DNA from: a virus
Strand: one strand, 5' to 3'
Length of the DNA: 55,024 nt
Virus record (IMG/VR): IMGVR_UViG_3300031920_000406
Location: 1 to 55,024 of that record
The stretch's first letter is position 1, and every line of letters begins with the position of its first letter. The notes beneath the pieces are model-generated. The model searched no databases and had not been told where the DNA came from. It saw only the letters and a list, made by a program, of their open reading frames with translations. Positions 41,009-49,531 of this stretch are shown piece after piece. Made by a program: the position numbers and the translations under genes.

Positions 41009-41362
41009 TTACTCTTCTTTTTTCTTTGACGTATTTTCAACTACTGTCAAAGCTTTTTTAATTTTGATTTTCTTTATAACTTCCCAGATTTCATCGATTG
41101 GACCATTCTTATCTTTCAGTTTTTCCTTGTCTTCTTCTGACAGCTCTGCCAGATTCCCTTTGAATTTTGGATATCTTTTTTCCGGATCGATATCTTTGTT
41201 GATATTTGTCATGATTTCTTCTGCTTTGACTTTAGCCACCTCTGTAACATCAAAGATCTCTCTTTCTGTTGCAGTAGGCTCGAAATCATATACCGCTACA
41301 ATATCTCCTAATTCACATTCGGGGCGTTTTGTTTTTGGGCTGATTGATATAATGAAGCTCAT
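41009..41362 (-). CDS. Hypothetical protein, 117 residues
   Basis: Beta-rich front (FIISISPKTKRPECELGDIVAVYDFEP), charged helical tail ending in KKKEE. No family recognised. The 190 bases before the next gene hold short GCGGTA/TATGCG-like repeats but no gene. Confidence 0.45.
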   Translation of the reverse strand: MSFIISISPKTKRPECELGDIVAVYDFEPTATEREIFDVTEVAKVKAEEIMTNINKDIDPEKRYPKFKGNLAELSEEDKEKLKDKNGPIDEIWEVIKKIKIKKALTVVENTSKKKEE

Positions 41363-41554
41363 ATTTGACCTCTTTCTTTTATCTGCATCATGACAGTCCC
41401 ACGTTTTCTACGAAGTAGAACTGATTTTGTCTCTCTATTACCATCTTCATTTCGGCATTATATCGCACAACCCCGCACTATGCGGCAATATCCGGCATTA
41501 ACCCTTAACTCTAAATATTTTATGCACGTTCTCAACTGACATTTTTTGTGTGTT

Positions 41555-41740
41555 TTACTTTCCGCCATTTGCGAATGTTAAAACGATATTTACGATTACC
41601 GCTATTAGCGTAGACAGTGTTAGCAATAGAAACCGGTTCCACATTTTTGTTAACCCTCGTATTTCCCTAAAAACTCTCTCGAACCCTTTCTCGATGTTAT
41701 CGTGTTTTTCATCGCACAATTCTTTGTTGAATTCATTCAT
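41555..41740 (-). CDS. XhlA-like holin-associated membrane protein
   Basis: 61 residues: a coiled-coil front (CDEKHDNIEKGFERVFREIRGL), then one transmembrane helix (FLLLTLSTLIAVIVNIVLTF) near the C-terminus. Same layout as XhlA/haemolysin-type phage lysis proteins. May help the lysin reach the wall. Confidence 0.6.
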   Translation of the reverse strand: MNEFNKELCDEKHDNIEKGFERVFREIRGLTKMWNRFLLLTLSTLIAVIVNIVLTFANGGK

Positions 41741-41766
41741 TATTTAATTTTCCTTTACACTTACAC

Positions 41767-42591
41767 TCACTTCAGTATCTTCGTATTACAGTTTTCGTAT
41801 CCCAGTTTCTTGCGCAGCCCCTCAGTTGCCGTACTGATGAATTCTATTTCCCAGGCGCTTAAATTCTTGTGACTTTCCCCATCTCTTTCGCCTGTAAACT
41901 CTGAAAACTTACTTGCGTTCGGTATTGTCAATCCTTCTTTGTCAAGCTCGCAATGTTTTAGTATTTGACTCCAAATCCTCTTTGCGTCCTTTTCATCCGG
42001 ATATGTTTTTCCTTTAATCAAGTCTTCATATCTTATCCACATAAAACTGTCTATTTCTTTGCTCTCCATCCAAAGAACTGTATTTACATTAATCCACTGT
42101 GCTGTTGCTGTGGGTACGTCCAGGTTTAGAGCAACATCTCCCATTAGAGGTTGACGTCGAATAATTCCTTCTACTACAGACCATGGGTTTCGTACCATTC
42201 CCATAATGATTGCATCCGGCCAGAGTAGTTTAATCCACGTTAACCGCAGTGATAGTTTCGGATCTTTTGTCAATAGGCGTGAACCATTTTTCCAGTGTTT
42301 TTTTCGATGTTTTCGAAACCAACCGATTAGACTTTCCACCTCCTCTTTACCCATCGGTCCCCCGCCATACGCTTTTAATATGCTTTCTTTATGAGCATGA
42401 TTTGTATTGAAGCACGGGAATAATGCGAATAGCCGATTTAGCCGTCCATCCAGGTTCGGTTGCACTCCTAGCCAGTGAAGCTCCTTATCCATGCCTCCTA
42501 CATCTTGATGTTCTCGTAATGGGAGGAATAGGCACTTCGTGCCTGAGTTCGTGCATCCCACGATGAAGATTGGACTTTTTGTTCCCAGCAT
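41767..42591 (-). CDS. Sulfotransferase
   Basis: 274 residues. 5'-phosphosulfate loop VGCTNSGTK at 11-19 and the 3'-phosphate motif MVRNPWSVVEG near 132-142, followed by FMWIRYEDL, are typical of PAPS-dependent sulfotransferases. Transfers sulfate to a sugar or other acceptor. Grouped with a glycosyltransferase and a methyltransferase, so glycan decoration of the particle or host is likely. Confidence 0.8.
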   Translation of the reverse strand: MLGTKSPIFIVGCTNSGTKCLFLPLREHQDVGGMDKELHWLGVQPNLDGRLNRLFALFPCFNTNHAHKESILKAYGGGPMGKEEVESLIGWFRKHRKKHWKNGSRLLTKDPKLSLRLTWIKLLWPDAIIMGMVRNPWSVVEGIIRRQPLMGDVALNLDVPTATAQWINVNTVLWMESKEIDSFMWIRYEDLIKGKTYPDEKDAKRIWSQILKHCELDKEGLTIPNASKFSEFTGERDGESHKNLSAWEIEFISTATEGLRKKLGYENCNTKILK

Positions 42592-42611
42592 TTTTTTCTC
42601 TCTCTTTTTAT

Positions 42612-42702
42612 CGTTTATCGTTTATCCTTTATCGTTCAGCGTTTAACGTTTAACATTTAACGTTTATCGTTCAACCTTCAACGTTTAACTCTCAACGTTC
42701 CA
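42612..42702 (-). repeat. Heptanucleotide repeat array
   Basis: Thirteen consecutive 7-base units with variants of CGTTTAT / CGTTTAA / CGTTCAA, spanning the end of the upstream gene and the leader of the sulfotransferase gene. Confidence 0.85.
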
Positions 42703-43156
42703 GCCGCAGGAATGAAATATCGATTCCATATTGAACTGCATTTGTTGATCGTACAAATAACCCATGATCCCAATCGAGATGTTTACCTCGCGTCGAGTTC
42801 ATTGTGTATCCCTGTCCTGCATTGGGAGCAAACATTGGTGCCAATAAGTTATTTCCTGCAGCGTCTTCTAAATATATTACCGTTGGACCATTGATTGACA
42901 ACAGAATATCAAACACTACGATTTGCATTCCTGGATACCCATGGATAAGCGGATGAGCCACAGCGTCATTTTCTTCCCGTACCGCTACTTCATGCGGACC
43001 TGCTTTAAATGTACTTGCCATTGTCGCCGCAATTCCGCTGATGTACTGCAACACGTTAAAATCTACACTTCCATCTGTCGCCACCCGATGTGTCATGTTT
43101 CGTATGAGTTCTTGCGTCTGTTCTACAGATGCTTGTTCTTTTGATGTTAGTCTCAT
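42692..43156 (-). CDS. Virion protein
   Basis: 154 residues. Helical front, beta-rich end (MQIVVFDILLSINGPTVIYLED, GYTMNSTRGKHLDWDHGLFVRS). Shares style with the tandem pair 44854/45360. The stop lies inside the heptad repeat. Likely decoration or fibre protein. Confidence 0.5.
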   Translation of the reverse strand: MRLTSKEQASVEQTQELIRNMTHRVATDGSVDFNVLQYISGIAATMASTFKAGPHEVAVREENDAVAHPLIHGYPGMQIVVFDILLSINGPTVIYLEDAAGNNLLAPMFAPNAGQGYTMNSTRGKHLDWDHGLFVRSTNAVQYGIDISFLRLER

Positions 43157-43172
43157 TTTTGTTTGATCTCCC

Positions 43173-44171
43173 TTATTGGGGTGAATTCAGGAATGCAAGC
43201 ATTTTCTTTTTCGATGATTCCAGGCTGTACCCCTCGCATTCCGCGATTGCCTCTCTGACAACCTCCGTATAAAACTCTTTGTCATTAATCAATTTTTTTA
43301 ACACTTTGCTCATTTCAATTGGATTGAATTGCCGCGTTGCTAATCTCGGGAAACACTTTTTCTGCGCTGATACGATTTCACATCCTACCACCGGCACTCC
43401 AAGCGCAGCGCATTCAGCTGTGAATCGGCCATACGAAGCGATCGTGTATGATTCTACTACTGCGTACAATTCGGACGTAAATTCCATAAGAGATTCGAAC
43501 TTTAGGTATGGTTGTACTTCCGGGTACATGTGGTGTACTTTTGGCGCGAACGATGGACTGTTTGCCCCAATTGCTGTTGTTACCCATCCTGCAGGCAGAT
43601 CGTTTACTACAAACCATGGCAGTACCGTATTTCCCACATATCGGTGAATTGACACCCCGATCCGTTCTCCCCGATCATATTTTCGTAGTACTTTTAGTCG
43701 CTCGACGTCTACTGGATGTGGGATACATTTTACCTTTCGTTTGAGGTTTTTACTTAACAGCTCGCACATTATTGGTTCTACCCCAAAGATAAAATCTCCT
43801 TGATCAACAGCTCTCAGCATTTCTTGTGGAAACGGAAACGTTGTGCTCCATAGGTGAATAGAGTGATCCACATTGAACAGCAGTTTTGTTTTGTTTCGAT
43901 CTATCATTGGCAGCACTTGCGACAATAATGGGATATTTCGTGGTGTTATGTTGATATGGATGAGATTAAATCTCTCGGTATCCTCTGGGAATACTGGGAA
44001 GCTGAAATCTCCTTTAAATATCTTACACCAGTGATATAGTCCAGAGATGCACAGTTTTTCTTTTGCGAATTCCTCTACATGATCTCGCGTCGGTTTATCA
44101 AAAGTCAACAGGTTGTATTTTACATTCTCTTCCGTAAATACCATTTGTTTTTTCAACTTCCTTTCCAGCAC
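43173..44171 (-). CDS. Glycosyltransferase
   Basis: 332 residues. Two Rossmann-like halves; the C-terminal half has VVESYTIASYGRFTAECAALGVPVVGCE, the glycan-donor binding motif of GT4-type enzymes. The frame opens with GTG; an ATG nine codons downstream (44144) is equally possible. Overlaps the methyltransferase. Confidence 0.75.
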   Translation of the reverse strand: MLERKLKKQMVFTEENVKYNLLTFDKPTRDHVEEFAKEKLCISGLYHWCKIFKGDFSFPVFPEDTERFNLIHINITPRNIPLLSQVLPMIDRNKTKLLFNVDHSIHLWSTTFPFPQEMLRAVDQGDFIFGVEPIMCELLSKNLKRKVKCIPHPVDVERLKVLRKYDRGERIGVSIHRYVGNTVLPWFVVNDLPAGWVTTAIGANSPSFAPKVHHMYPEVQPYLKFESLMEFTSELYAVVESYTIASYGRFTAECAALGVPVVGCEIVSAQKKCFPRLATRQFNPIEMSKVLKKLINDKEFYTEVVREAIAECEGYSLESSKKKMLAFLNSPQ

Positions 44172-44760
44172 TTTGTTCTAATTTACTTTTTACCTGTCCT
44201 CGCATTACCCATCGATTTGCGATTCCAATTTGATTTTCAATCTTCACTACCCCCTCATATCGTTCTCGGGCGATTGCATCCGTTTCGAAGAATCGTACGT
44301 GTCCCTCGCTGTCGAAATTCGGCACACTCCAGATTAGTTCGCTTCCCGCTGGGATCTCTCTGATTATTTTTAGATCATCCGCTACATGCTCGAAAACTTC
44401 AATTGCTACAACTATGATGTTTGGTTCCTCTTCCCACCCCTTCGCTTTTAATATTCCCGCCATTCCCTCTCGTATATCATATTCCATGAAGTCCTGTTTC
44501 GACATAACCCGCGCCATCTTTAGTCCCGACCGGCTAAAGTCTACACCTACGTAGTTTTTTATTCCCTCGTTGTATAGATACTCTGCAAGTTGCCCGGTTC
44601 CGCATCCCAGTTCTATTACCGGGTATACTCCGATTATTTTGATAAATTGCATTACGCTTGCGAATACCGGGAAATGAATGACTGTTAAATATGGTGATTG
44701 ATATGCTACTGATTTTTCGTAAATGTGGTCATAGTATGCCGCTTCTCTTACTTCCTTCAT
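44098..44760 (-). CDS. Class I SAM-dependent methyltransferase
   Basis: 220 residues from the ATG after GGAAGG; a longer TTG frame would start inside the terminator hairpin. VIELGCGTGQLAEYL near 48-62 is motif I; IIVVAIEVFEHVADD near 105 is the motif II/III region. Methylates a small molecule or glycan; first gene of the decoration cluster. Confidence 0.8.
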   Translation of the reverse strand: MKEVREAAYYDHIYEKSVAYQSPYLTVIHFPVFASVMQFIKIIGVYPVIELGCGTGQLAEYLYNEGIKNYVGVDFSRSGLKMARVMSKQDFMEYDIREGMAGILKAKGWEEEPNIIVVAIEVFEHVADDLKIIREIPAGSELIWSVPNFDSEGHVRFFETDAIARERYEGVVKIENQIGIANRWVMRGQVKSKLEQSAGKEVEKTNGIYGRECKIQPVDF

Positions 44761-44783
44761 TCTTTTTTCCTTCCATACAAATA

Positions 44784-44826
44784 AAATGGGCAAGGGCGAT
44801 TCTCTTCTCCCTTGCCCATTTTTTTT
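44784..44826 (-). terminator. Bidirectional rho-independent terminator
   Basis: Perfect 12-bp stem (AATGGGCAAGGG with CCCTTGCCCATT), loop of 12, A/T runs on both sides. Ends the leftward capsid transcript after 44854-45330 before the decoration genes. Confidence 0.85.
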
Positions 44827-44853
44827 AATTCACTGACATTCTATTTCACTTTT

Positions 44854-45330
44854 TTAATCCAGTCGTTCCTGGCCTACGATTACGATTGTTGCTCGATTAG
44901 CTGCATTGATTTTACGTGTGCACACTATCCGCATCGGCGTTGTTGCCCCCACATTTGGATTCATTGGCGTTGTGCTATTCTGGAATGCTAAACCCGTAGT
45001 TGTTCCATTCCACAGCCTTCCACCTAAACGTACGATTGTCGTCCCGCCTCCCATTACATCAATCCGGTGTACTGTTGTTGCCGCATCGCTCGTGCTTGAC
45101 CATGATGCGATATAACCCCGTTCTACCTGGAAATTTCGCTTGAAAAATGGCATGCCATTTACCGGCACTATTGTAGTAGTGTGCTGTCCTGCTGCATTCA
45201 CACCTGGCCACAATAAGCCTGTTGTTAATCCACCCGTGTATAGTTCGATATGAGATCGTCTTACAGACGGCAACGTATCTGCTACACCGATTTGTCCGGA
45301 GAATGTTCTTGGGATAGTAATATCATCCAT
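44854..45330 (-). CDS. Virion protein, copy 2 of a tandem pair
   Basis: 158 residues, about two-thirds identical to 45360-45839 (IGVADTLPSVRRSHIELYTGGLTTGLLWPGVNAAGQH near 13-49). Beta-rich with a Gly-rich centre; probably a capsid decoration or fibre subunit. RBS AAAAAACG weak. Confidence 0.6.
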   Translation of the reverse strand: MDDITIPRTFSGQIGVADTLPSVRRSHIELYTGGLTTGLLWPGVNAAGQHTTTIVPVNGMPFFKRNFQVERGYIASWSSTSDAATTVHRIDVMGGGTTIVRLGGRLWNGTTTGLAFQNSTTPMNPNVGATTPMRIVCTRKINAANRATIVIVGQERLD

Positions 45331-45359
45331 CGTTTTTTACTCCTTCCGCTTTCCCCGGT

Positions 45360-45839
45360 TTAATCCAGAGCTTCACGGCCTACCATGAAGATTGTAGCCC
45401 GGTTACAAAACGGTCCTTTTCTTACGCAAACTATCCGGATAGGCGTTGTTGCCGCTACATTTGGATTCATTGGCGTTGTGCTTGCCACTACCGCATGCAT
45501 TGTAGTCGTATTGTTCCACAGCCTGCCAGGCAACCGACAGATTGTCGTACCGCCTCCCATAATATCCACGTGGTGTACCGTCGTTGCGCTTGACGTAGTA
45601 TTCCCCCACGTTGCGATCAATCCCCGTTCTACCGTGAAATTTCGCTGGAATAGCGGCAGTCCATTTGCAGGCATTATAGTCGTTGCATGCATTCCTGCCG
45701 CATTCACTCCAGGCCACAATAAGCCTGTTGTTAACCCTCCTGTATATAAGTTCATATAATGGCGCCTTATAGAGGGCAGTGTATCTGCTACACCTATATG
45801 ATCCGCGAAGCTTCGCGGTATTTTTACTTGATCACCCAT
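45360..45839 (-). CDS. Virion protein, copy 1 of a tandem pair
   Basis: 159 residues. Same motifs as its neighbour, differing mainly in the middle and end (RLWNNTTTMHAVVASTTPMNPN). Directly downstream of the capsid gene, so a minor capsid or decoration role is likely. Confidence 0.6.
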   Translation of the reverse strand: MGDQVKIPRSFADHIGVADTLPSIRRHYMNLYTGGLTTGLLWPGVNAAGMHATTIMPANGLPLFQRNFTVERGLIATWGNTTSSATTVHHVDIMGGGTTICRLPGRLWNNTTTMHAVVASTTPMNPNVAATTPIRIVCVRKGPFCNRATIFMVGREALD

Positions 45840-45870
45840 AAAATTACTCCTTTACTTCTGGGTTGAAACA

Positions 45871-45908
45871 AAGCGAAGGGAACTGTTTTTTTTACGTTCC
45901 CTTTGCTT
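45871..45908 (-). other. Hairpin between capsid gene and decoration pair
   Basis: 13-bp stem (AAGCGAAGGGAAC with GTTCCCTTTGCTT, one mismatch) with a T-rich loop. Lacks a downstream U-run on the minus strand; may attenuate or process the transcript and so set capsid protein ratios. Confidence 0.5.
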
Positions 45909-45923
45909 CGACCCTTTCGCCGA

Positions 45924-47036
45924 TTATGTCCAAACAATTCGACGTACTGCACCATCCGCGATGATGCAAAAACGGCTTGCTTCTGATATTACCGCCTCTT
46001 CGAATTTTCTGGAGATGATTTTGTCCGCCTCTACACTCAGCGTTTCGTTTATTACTTCTTTGACGGCGAATCTATCATCTAATGTCACAATGACTGTTCC
46101 AACTGGAGTCGCGCCCGGTGTTGCATTAACCTGCTTCACCTTTGCACCCAGTGGCGTTACCATTTTTCCCGTACGCTGATATTCCCAACCAGCCAACGGA
46201 TCCTGGAACTGTGCCATTGCAAGGATAGTTCTCACGCTTTGACCCGGTGCTAATATCCGGCTCATGCTGAATGGCGCTTCGTATGCTGTTTCGTTCTCAA
46301 TCAGATCCGTATATGCCAGAGTTGCCGCAACCCCTGCAAAAGTATTTGTTGCCGCGCCTACCGTTCCATCTCCCGTGATTCCCAAATCGTAGATATCTTG
46401 AAGCTTGTCTGCTGAGAATTGCGCTCCAATCAAGCGCAGAAATACCGCAAAATCAGACCATCCGTAATCTTTAATTACTGAATATGCCGATTCAATTATG
46501 CGTCCATTATCATTCACTACGATATCTTTTTCACGCCGCACGATCGATACTACCGGGAAGGCTCCCCCTTTACCTGACGCCGCTCGCCCGCCCAGTGATT
46601 TATCACGTCGCGTCCGCAAACTCGCCAAATTCATGTCCGGGATGTATAATGGGTGATAGTGCGAGCCTTTTGACGCGATGCTTACTGCAATACAATCTTT
46701 GCAGCTGAACTTTTCCTTTACATCCATTCCTGCTTTGACTTCACGCAGCACTAACTCCGGCATTAGATATTCAGCAGTATTTGCTAACTTTTCTATGCTG
46801 AATTGATTATTTCCTTTCAGCTCGATCTCTTTTACCGCCAAATGGCGCGTAAATGCATCTGTTGGCGTAACAGCATTACCGTCTGTGTCACGCGGCGTTG
46901 GATCAAGTTCCTCCAAACGTTCACTCAGCGAAACACGCGCCCCCTGCAAATCCTTGTATAGTTTCAATCCATCTTTTTGATACTTATCGAATTCGCTGGC
47001 GATCTCTCTTGATTTTTCCAGATCTATAAGTGGCAT
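45924..47036 (-). CDS. Major capsid protein, HK97-fold type
   Basis: 370 residues from the ATG after GGAAGG. The long N-terminal helix region (EIASEFDKYQKDGLKLYKDL), central P-domain and the C-terminal DRFAVKEVINETLSVEADKIISRKFEEAVISEASRFCIIADGAVRRI fit phage capsid proteins of this fold. Assigned by order and pattern, not by a diagnostic motif. Confidence 0.7.
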   Translation of the reverse strand: MPLIDLEKSREIASEFDKYQKDGLKLYKDLQGARVSLSERLEELDPTPRDTDGNAVTPTDAFTRHLAVKEIELKGNNQFSIEKLANTAEYLMPELVLREVKAGMDVKEKFSCKDCIAVSIASKGSHYHPLYIPDMNLASLRTRRDKSLGGRAASGKGGAFPVVSIVRREKDIVVNDNGRIIESAYSVIKDYGWSDFAVFLRLIGAQFSADKLQDIYDLGITGDGTVGAATNTFAGVAATLAYTDLIENETAYEAPFSMSRILAPGQSVRTILAMAQFQDPLAGWEYQRTGKMVTPLGAKVKQVNATPGATPVGTVIVTLDDRFAVKEVINETLSVEADKIISRKFEEAVISEASRFCIIADGAVRRIVWT

Positions 47037-47072
47037 ATTTACCTTCCTGTCAATAGTTACACACACACATTG

Positions 47073-47567
47073 TTAAAACAGGACCACACAGCGTTGAGTG
47101 TCATAAACCTCTGTGATTAGTCCACGATTGTTCACGTTACCACCCTGCGGATCTTGCATGGTAGTTGTCATCAGAGCTACGCAACCACCCGCGCATTCTG
47201 TCAACCAGTGACCCCGATTAGCCGCACCCATTACTATCGGAGCGCCGCCCTGTCCCGTTGTTCCCATTATGTCTGCAAAGCCGCTCACCTGCACTACGCA
47301 TCGTAAGGGGAATGCTTTCCCTGCCTGTAAATCTTCCGATACCGCCTGCACTGCTCCGAATAGTTGAAATTGCGTAGTTGATCCGCTTATTGTGTGACCC
47401 ACTGTGTTGTTTCCCAATAGCACAGCCCCACGGTGGTAAGCGTCGATATCCGCTTGTCTAAACGGAGTTGCACTGCTGCCCAATAAGGCCAGCGTTGTTG
47501 TCTGGTTTAGCAACGTTGCTTCAACTTTCCCAATCCCGACATTTTGAACAATATTTGAAAGTGGCAT
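47073..47567 (-). CDS. Capsid decoration-like protein
   Basis: 164 residues, RBS GGGAG. Beta-rich, Gly/Thr-rich; SNIVQNVGIGKVEATLLNQTTT at the front. Sits just before the capsid gene, the usual place for a decoration (head-stabilising) protein. Inferred from place. Confidence 0.5.
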   Translation of the reverse strand: MPLSNIVQNVGIGKVEATLLNQTTTLALLGSSATPFRQADIDAYHRGAVLLGNNTVGHTISGSTTQFQLFGAVQAVSEDLQAGKAFPLRCVVQVSGFADIMGTTGQGGAPIVMGAANRGHWLTECAGGCVALMTTTMQDPQGGNVNNRGLITEVYDTQRCVVLF

Positions 47568-47569
47568 AC

Positions 47570-48085
47570 TTATGCTCCCGTTTGGTAAAGTTTATGGTTT
47601 ATAAATTCCCCCTTAGCCGGTAATCGCTCCGGGGCAGAAGGAGTCCGCCACTCACCATTAAAATCTGACAAAATCTTACACCGCGATGATAACAACTCTT
47701 TAATTCCCTTTTCCTCCAACCCTCTCTTTAACTCATCCTTGTACTCCGCTGAGTAACCCCCAATTAATTCCACTTTCCCAATTAAATCAGCCCGCAATTC
47801 TCCCAACAATTCTTTGAATGCCTCGAGATCAGCCTGGGCGTTCACCAGCAATGCCTCCGCATTACCTTTCGACTCCTTCAGTTGCGGCACCAGTGTCTCG
47901 AATTGTTCCAATTGTGGGATCAATTGCGTATATTGATCAGCTTGATGAGACCGTTGCAGCCCATCCCGTGCAACTTCGTGGGCTACGGAGAGTACTCGGA
48001 TTACTTCCAGAACATCGCATTCCTCTGGTTTTGATTTTAAAAAATCAATCATCCGACTAATTTCGGTGAGTAGTTCCATGCCCAT
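47570..48085 (-). CDS. Coiled-coil protein, possible scaffold
   Basis: 171 residues, mainly helical with a central coiled coil (QLEQFETLVPQLKESKGNAEALLVNAQADLEAF). Position upstream of the capsid genes suits a scaffolding protein. Inferred. Confidence 0.45.
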   Translation of the reverse strand: MGMELLTEISRMIDFLKSKPEECDVLEVIRVLSVAHEVARDGLQRSHQADQYTQLIPQLEQFETLVPQLKESKGNAEALLVNAQADLEAFKELLGELRADLIGKVELIGGYSAEYKDELKRGLEEKGIKELLSSRCKILSDFNGEWRTPSAPERLPAKGEFINHKLYQTGA

Positions 48086-48122
48086 ATTATACTCAAAAAC
48101 ACCACACCGCGCAACTAAATAA

Positions 48123-49241
48123 TTATTTTATCAGGTGATATCGTTTTCCCGTCTTCAAACCTATGTGCTTCTTTGTAAAGTGCGCTCTGTTTTCTTTTGG
48201 CAATCCCTGCCACCCCTTTACGTCAATTATTTCCCCTATCTCCATGCTCTGGAAGATCATTCTTGACCTACTATCATCGCAGATTTCAGGTTTTGATTTC
48301 AACATGTACACATCATGGTCTGCTATTACGTGTTCCTCTTTTCGAAACCGTGAACATAACTCCTCTGGAACCTTTTTAAATTCTATCTCGCTTAATGGAC
48401 CCTCCCGTCCACGACGTATCCACTCGTCTTCACCCCCACGATTTTTTTTCTTTTTAATCCCATCTTCCCTTTCCTCCACATTCTTCCCCTGATAATCTTG
48501 CGTTAACGCTGCATATAAAAACGCCGCCTCATTTTCCGGTTTCCGCTTCGACATAATTCTCACCTTTTCTTCAATGTACCCTTCGCTCAAATCACATGTT
48601 TCTTTCACCCGATCAATCTGTTCATTCGATAGCCATTTTGATAAAATCTCCTCGCACACAAATGTGTTTTCTCCCGACTCGATTTTTTTTGAAATTTTTT
48701 CCCCGCTCTTTTCTTCATCTTTATCTTTTATAGGCTCTTTTGAGATATTAAGAAACGACGGCGAAAGCTTTTGATCTGAACTGATCTTACGCGCGCGAGA
48801 CGCATGCTTTTCGCTATGCGTCTCGCTTGCGGTCGCGCGCGCGCGCGTTTTTTGTTTAAGTTCTTGATTCTTCCCACCTTGCGCGTTCTTAGAATTCTGA
48901 TTCGATACACGTCGTGCACGCTTTAAACTCTTACATAAACCATTTTGAAGGATAAAAAGTTTATTAATAACACCTTTTTTCCGCCGTATTTTAAACAATG
49001 GTTCACGCTTGTCTAGGAACTTTTTGCGTAGTTTCCGTAAGCGCTCGCTTACACGTAACCCCGTGTATATACTCCAATTATCCAGCGTGTCCTCAAAAGA
49101 ATACTGTGTCGAAGTTAACGACCATATCCGACAAAGCATTTTCATGTATATCCCTATTTCATACCCTGAAAAGTCAATAGTTTGAGAGATGAATTTATCA
49201 GGAAAAAACACAAAACCTTCAATTCGCTTCCGATTCGCCAT
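48123..49241 (-). CDS. DUF1376-like replication initiator
   Basis: 372 residues. The front (FFPDKFISQTIDFSGYEIGIYMKMLCRIW) is the DUF1376 pattern found in phage replication initiation proteins. The middle (115-175) is a disordered Lys/Arg/Ser linker; the C-terminal part is helical. RBS AAAGGAG. The DNA coding for the linker carries hairpins that may form the origin, as in lambda O-type genes. Confidence 0.65.
   Translation of the reverse strand: MANRKRIEGFVFFPDKFISQTIDFSGYEIGIYMKMLCRIWSLTSTQYSFEDTLDNWSIYTGLRVSERLRKLRKKFLDKREPLFKIRRKKGVINKLFILQNGLCKSLKRARRVSNQNSKNAQGGKNQELKQKTRARATASETHSEKHASRARKISSDQKLSPSFLNISKEPIKDKDEEKSGEKISKKIESGENTFVCEEILSKWLSNEQIDRVKETCDLSEGYIEEKVRIMSKRKPENEAAFLYAALTQDYQGKNVEEREDGIKKKKNRGGEDEWIRRGREGPLSEIEFKKVPEELCSRFRKEEHVIADHDVYMLKSKPEICDDSRSRMIFQSMEIGEIIDVKGWQGLPKENRAHFTKKHIGLKTGKRYHLIK
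48791..48850. other. Putative replication origin inside the initiator gene
   Basis: GCGAGACGCAT (48795-48805) pairs perfectly with ATGCGTCTCGC (48816-48826), loop of ten. On both sides lie alternating CG runs (GCGCGCG; CGCGCGCGCGCG near 48834-48848) able to adopt Z-form. Placement in the initiator gene supports an origin, but no clear iterons are visible. Confidence 0.4.
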
Positions 49242-49251
49242 TCTCTTTCAC

Positions 49252-49456
49252 TCCTTTCCCTACATTATATATAAGAAACCTAACGTACATTTGTGTTCAC
49301 CTTTGTGTCACAACCGTGCAAAAAAAAATAAATACCCTGTGCACGCATTTCGCATTAATGTCACATCTTTTCACAAAATAAAAATCCTCCCTATTAATTT
49401 ACATCATGTTTCTTCCGTATGAGAACACCTGTACTTTAAAATATTCTCTTTTTTTC
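49252..49456. other. Divergent intergenic region before the fusion gene
   Basis: About 200 bases. Toward the minus-strand gene it has TATATATAATG (a -10 type sequence at 49268) but no matching -35; the 11-base direct repeat GTG(A)ACACAAA on the minus strand near 49290-49315 could bind a regulator. Confidence 0.45.
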
Positions 49457-49497
49457 TTCAATAATTCCCTTCCATGAGGTATAATAATACTATACCT
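49457..49497 (+). promoter_or_regulatory. Promoter with overlapping operator palindrome
   Basis: TTCAAT (49457-49462), 17-bp spacer, TATAAT (49480-49485). The palindrome AGGTATA-N7-TATACCT (49477-49497) covers the -10, so a dimeric repressor could shut it. Confidence 0.6.
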
Positions 49498-49531
49498 ATA
49501 TTTAATATGTTTCTAAACAAAGGATGTATCT

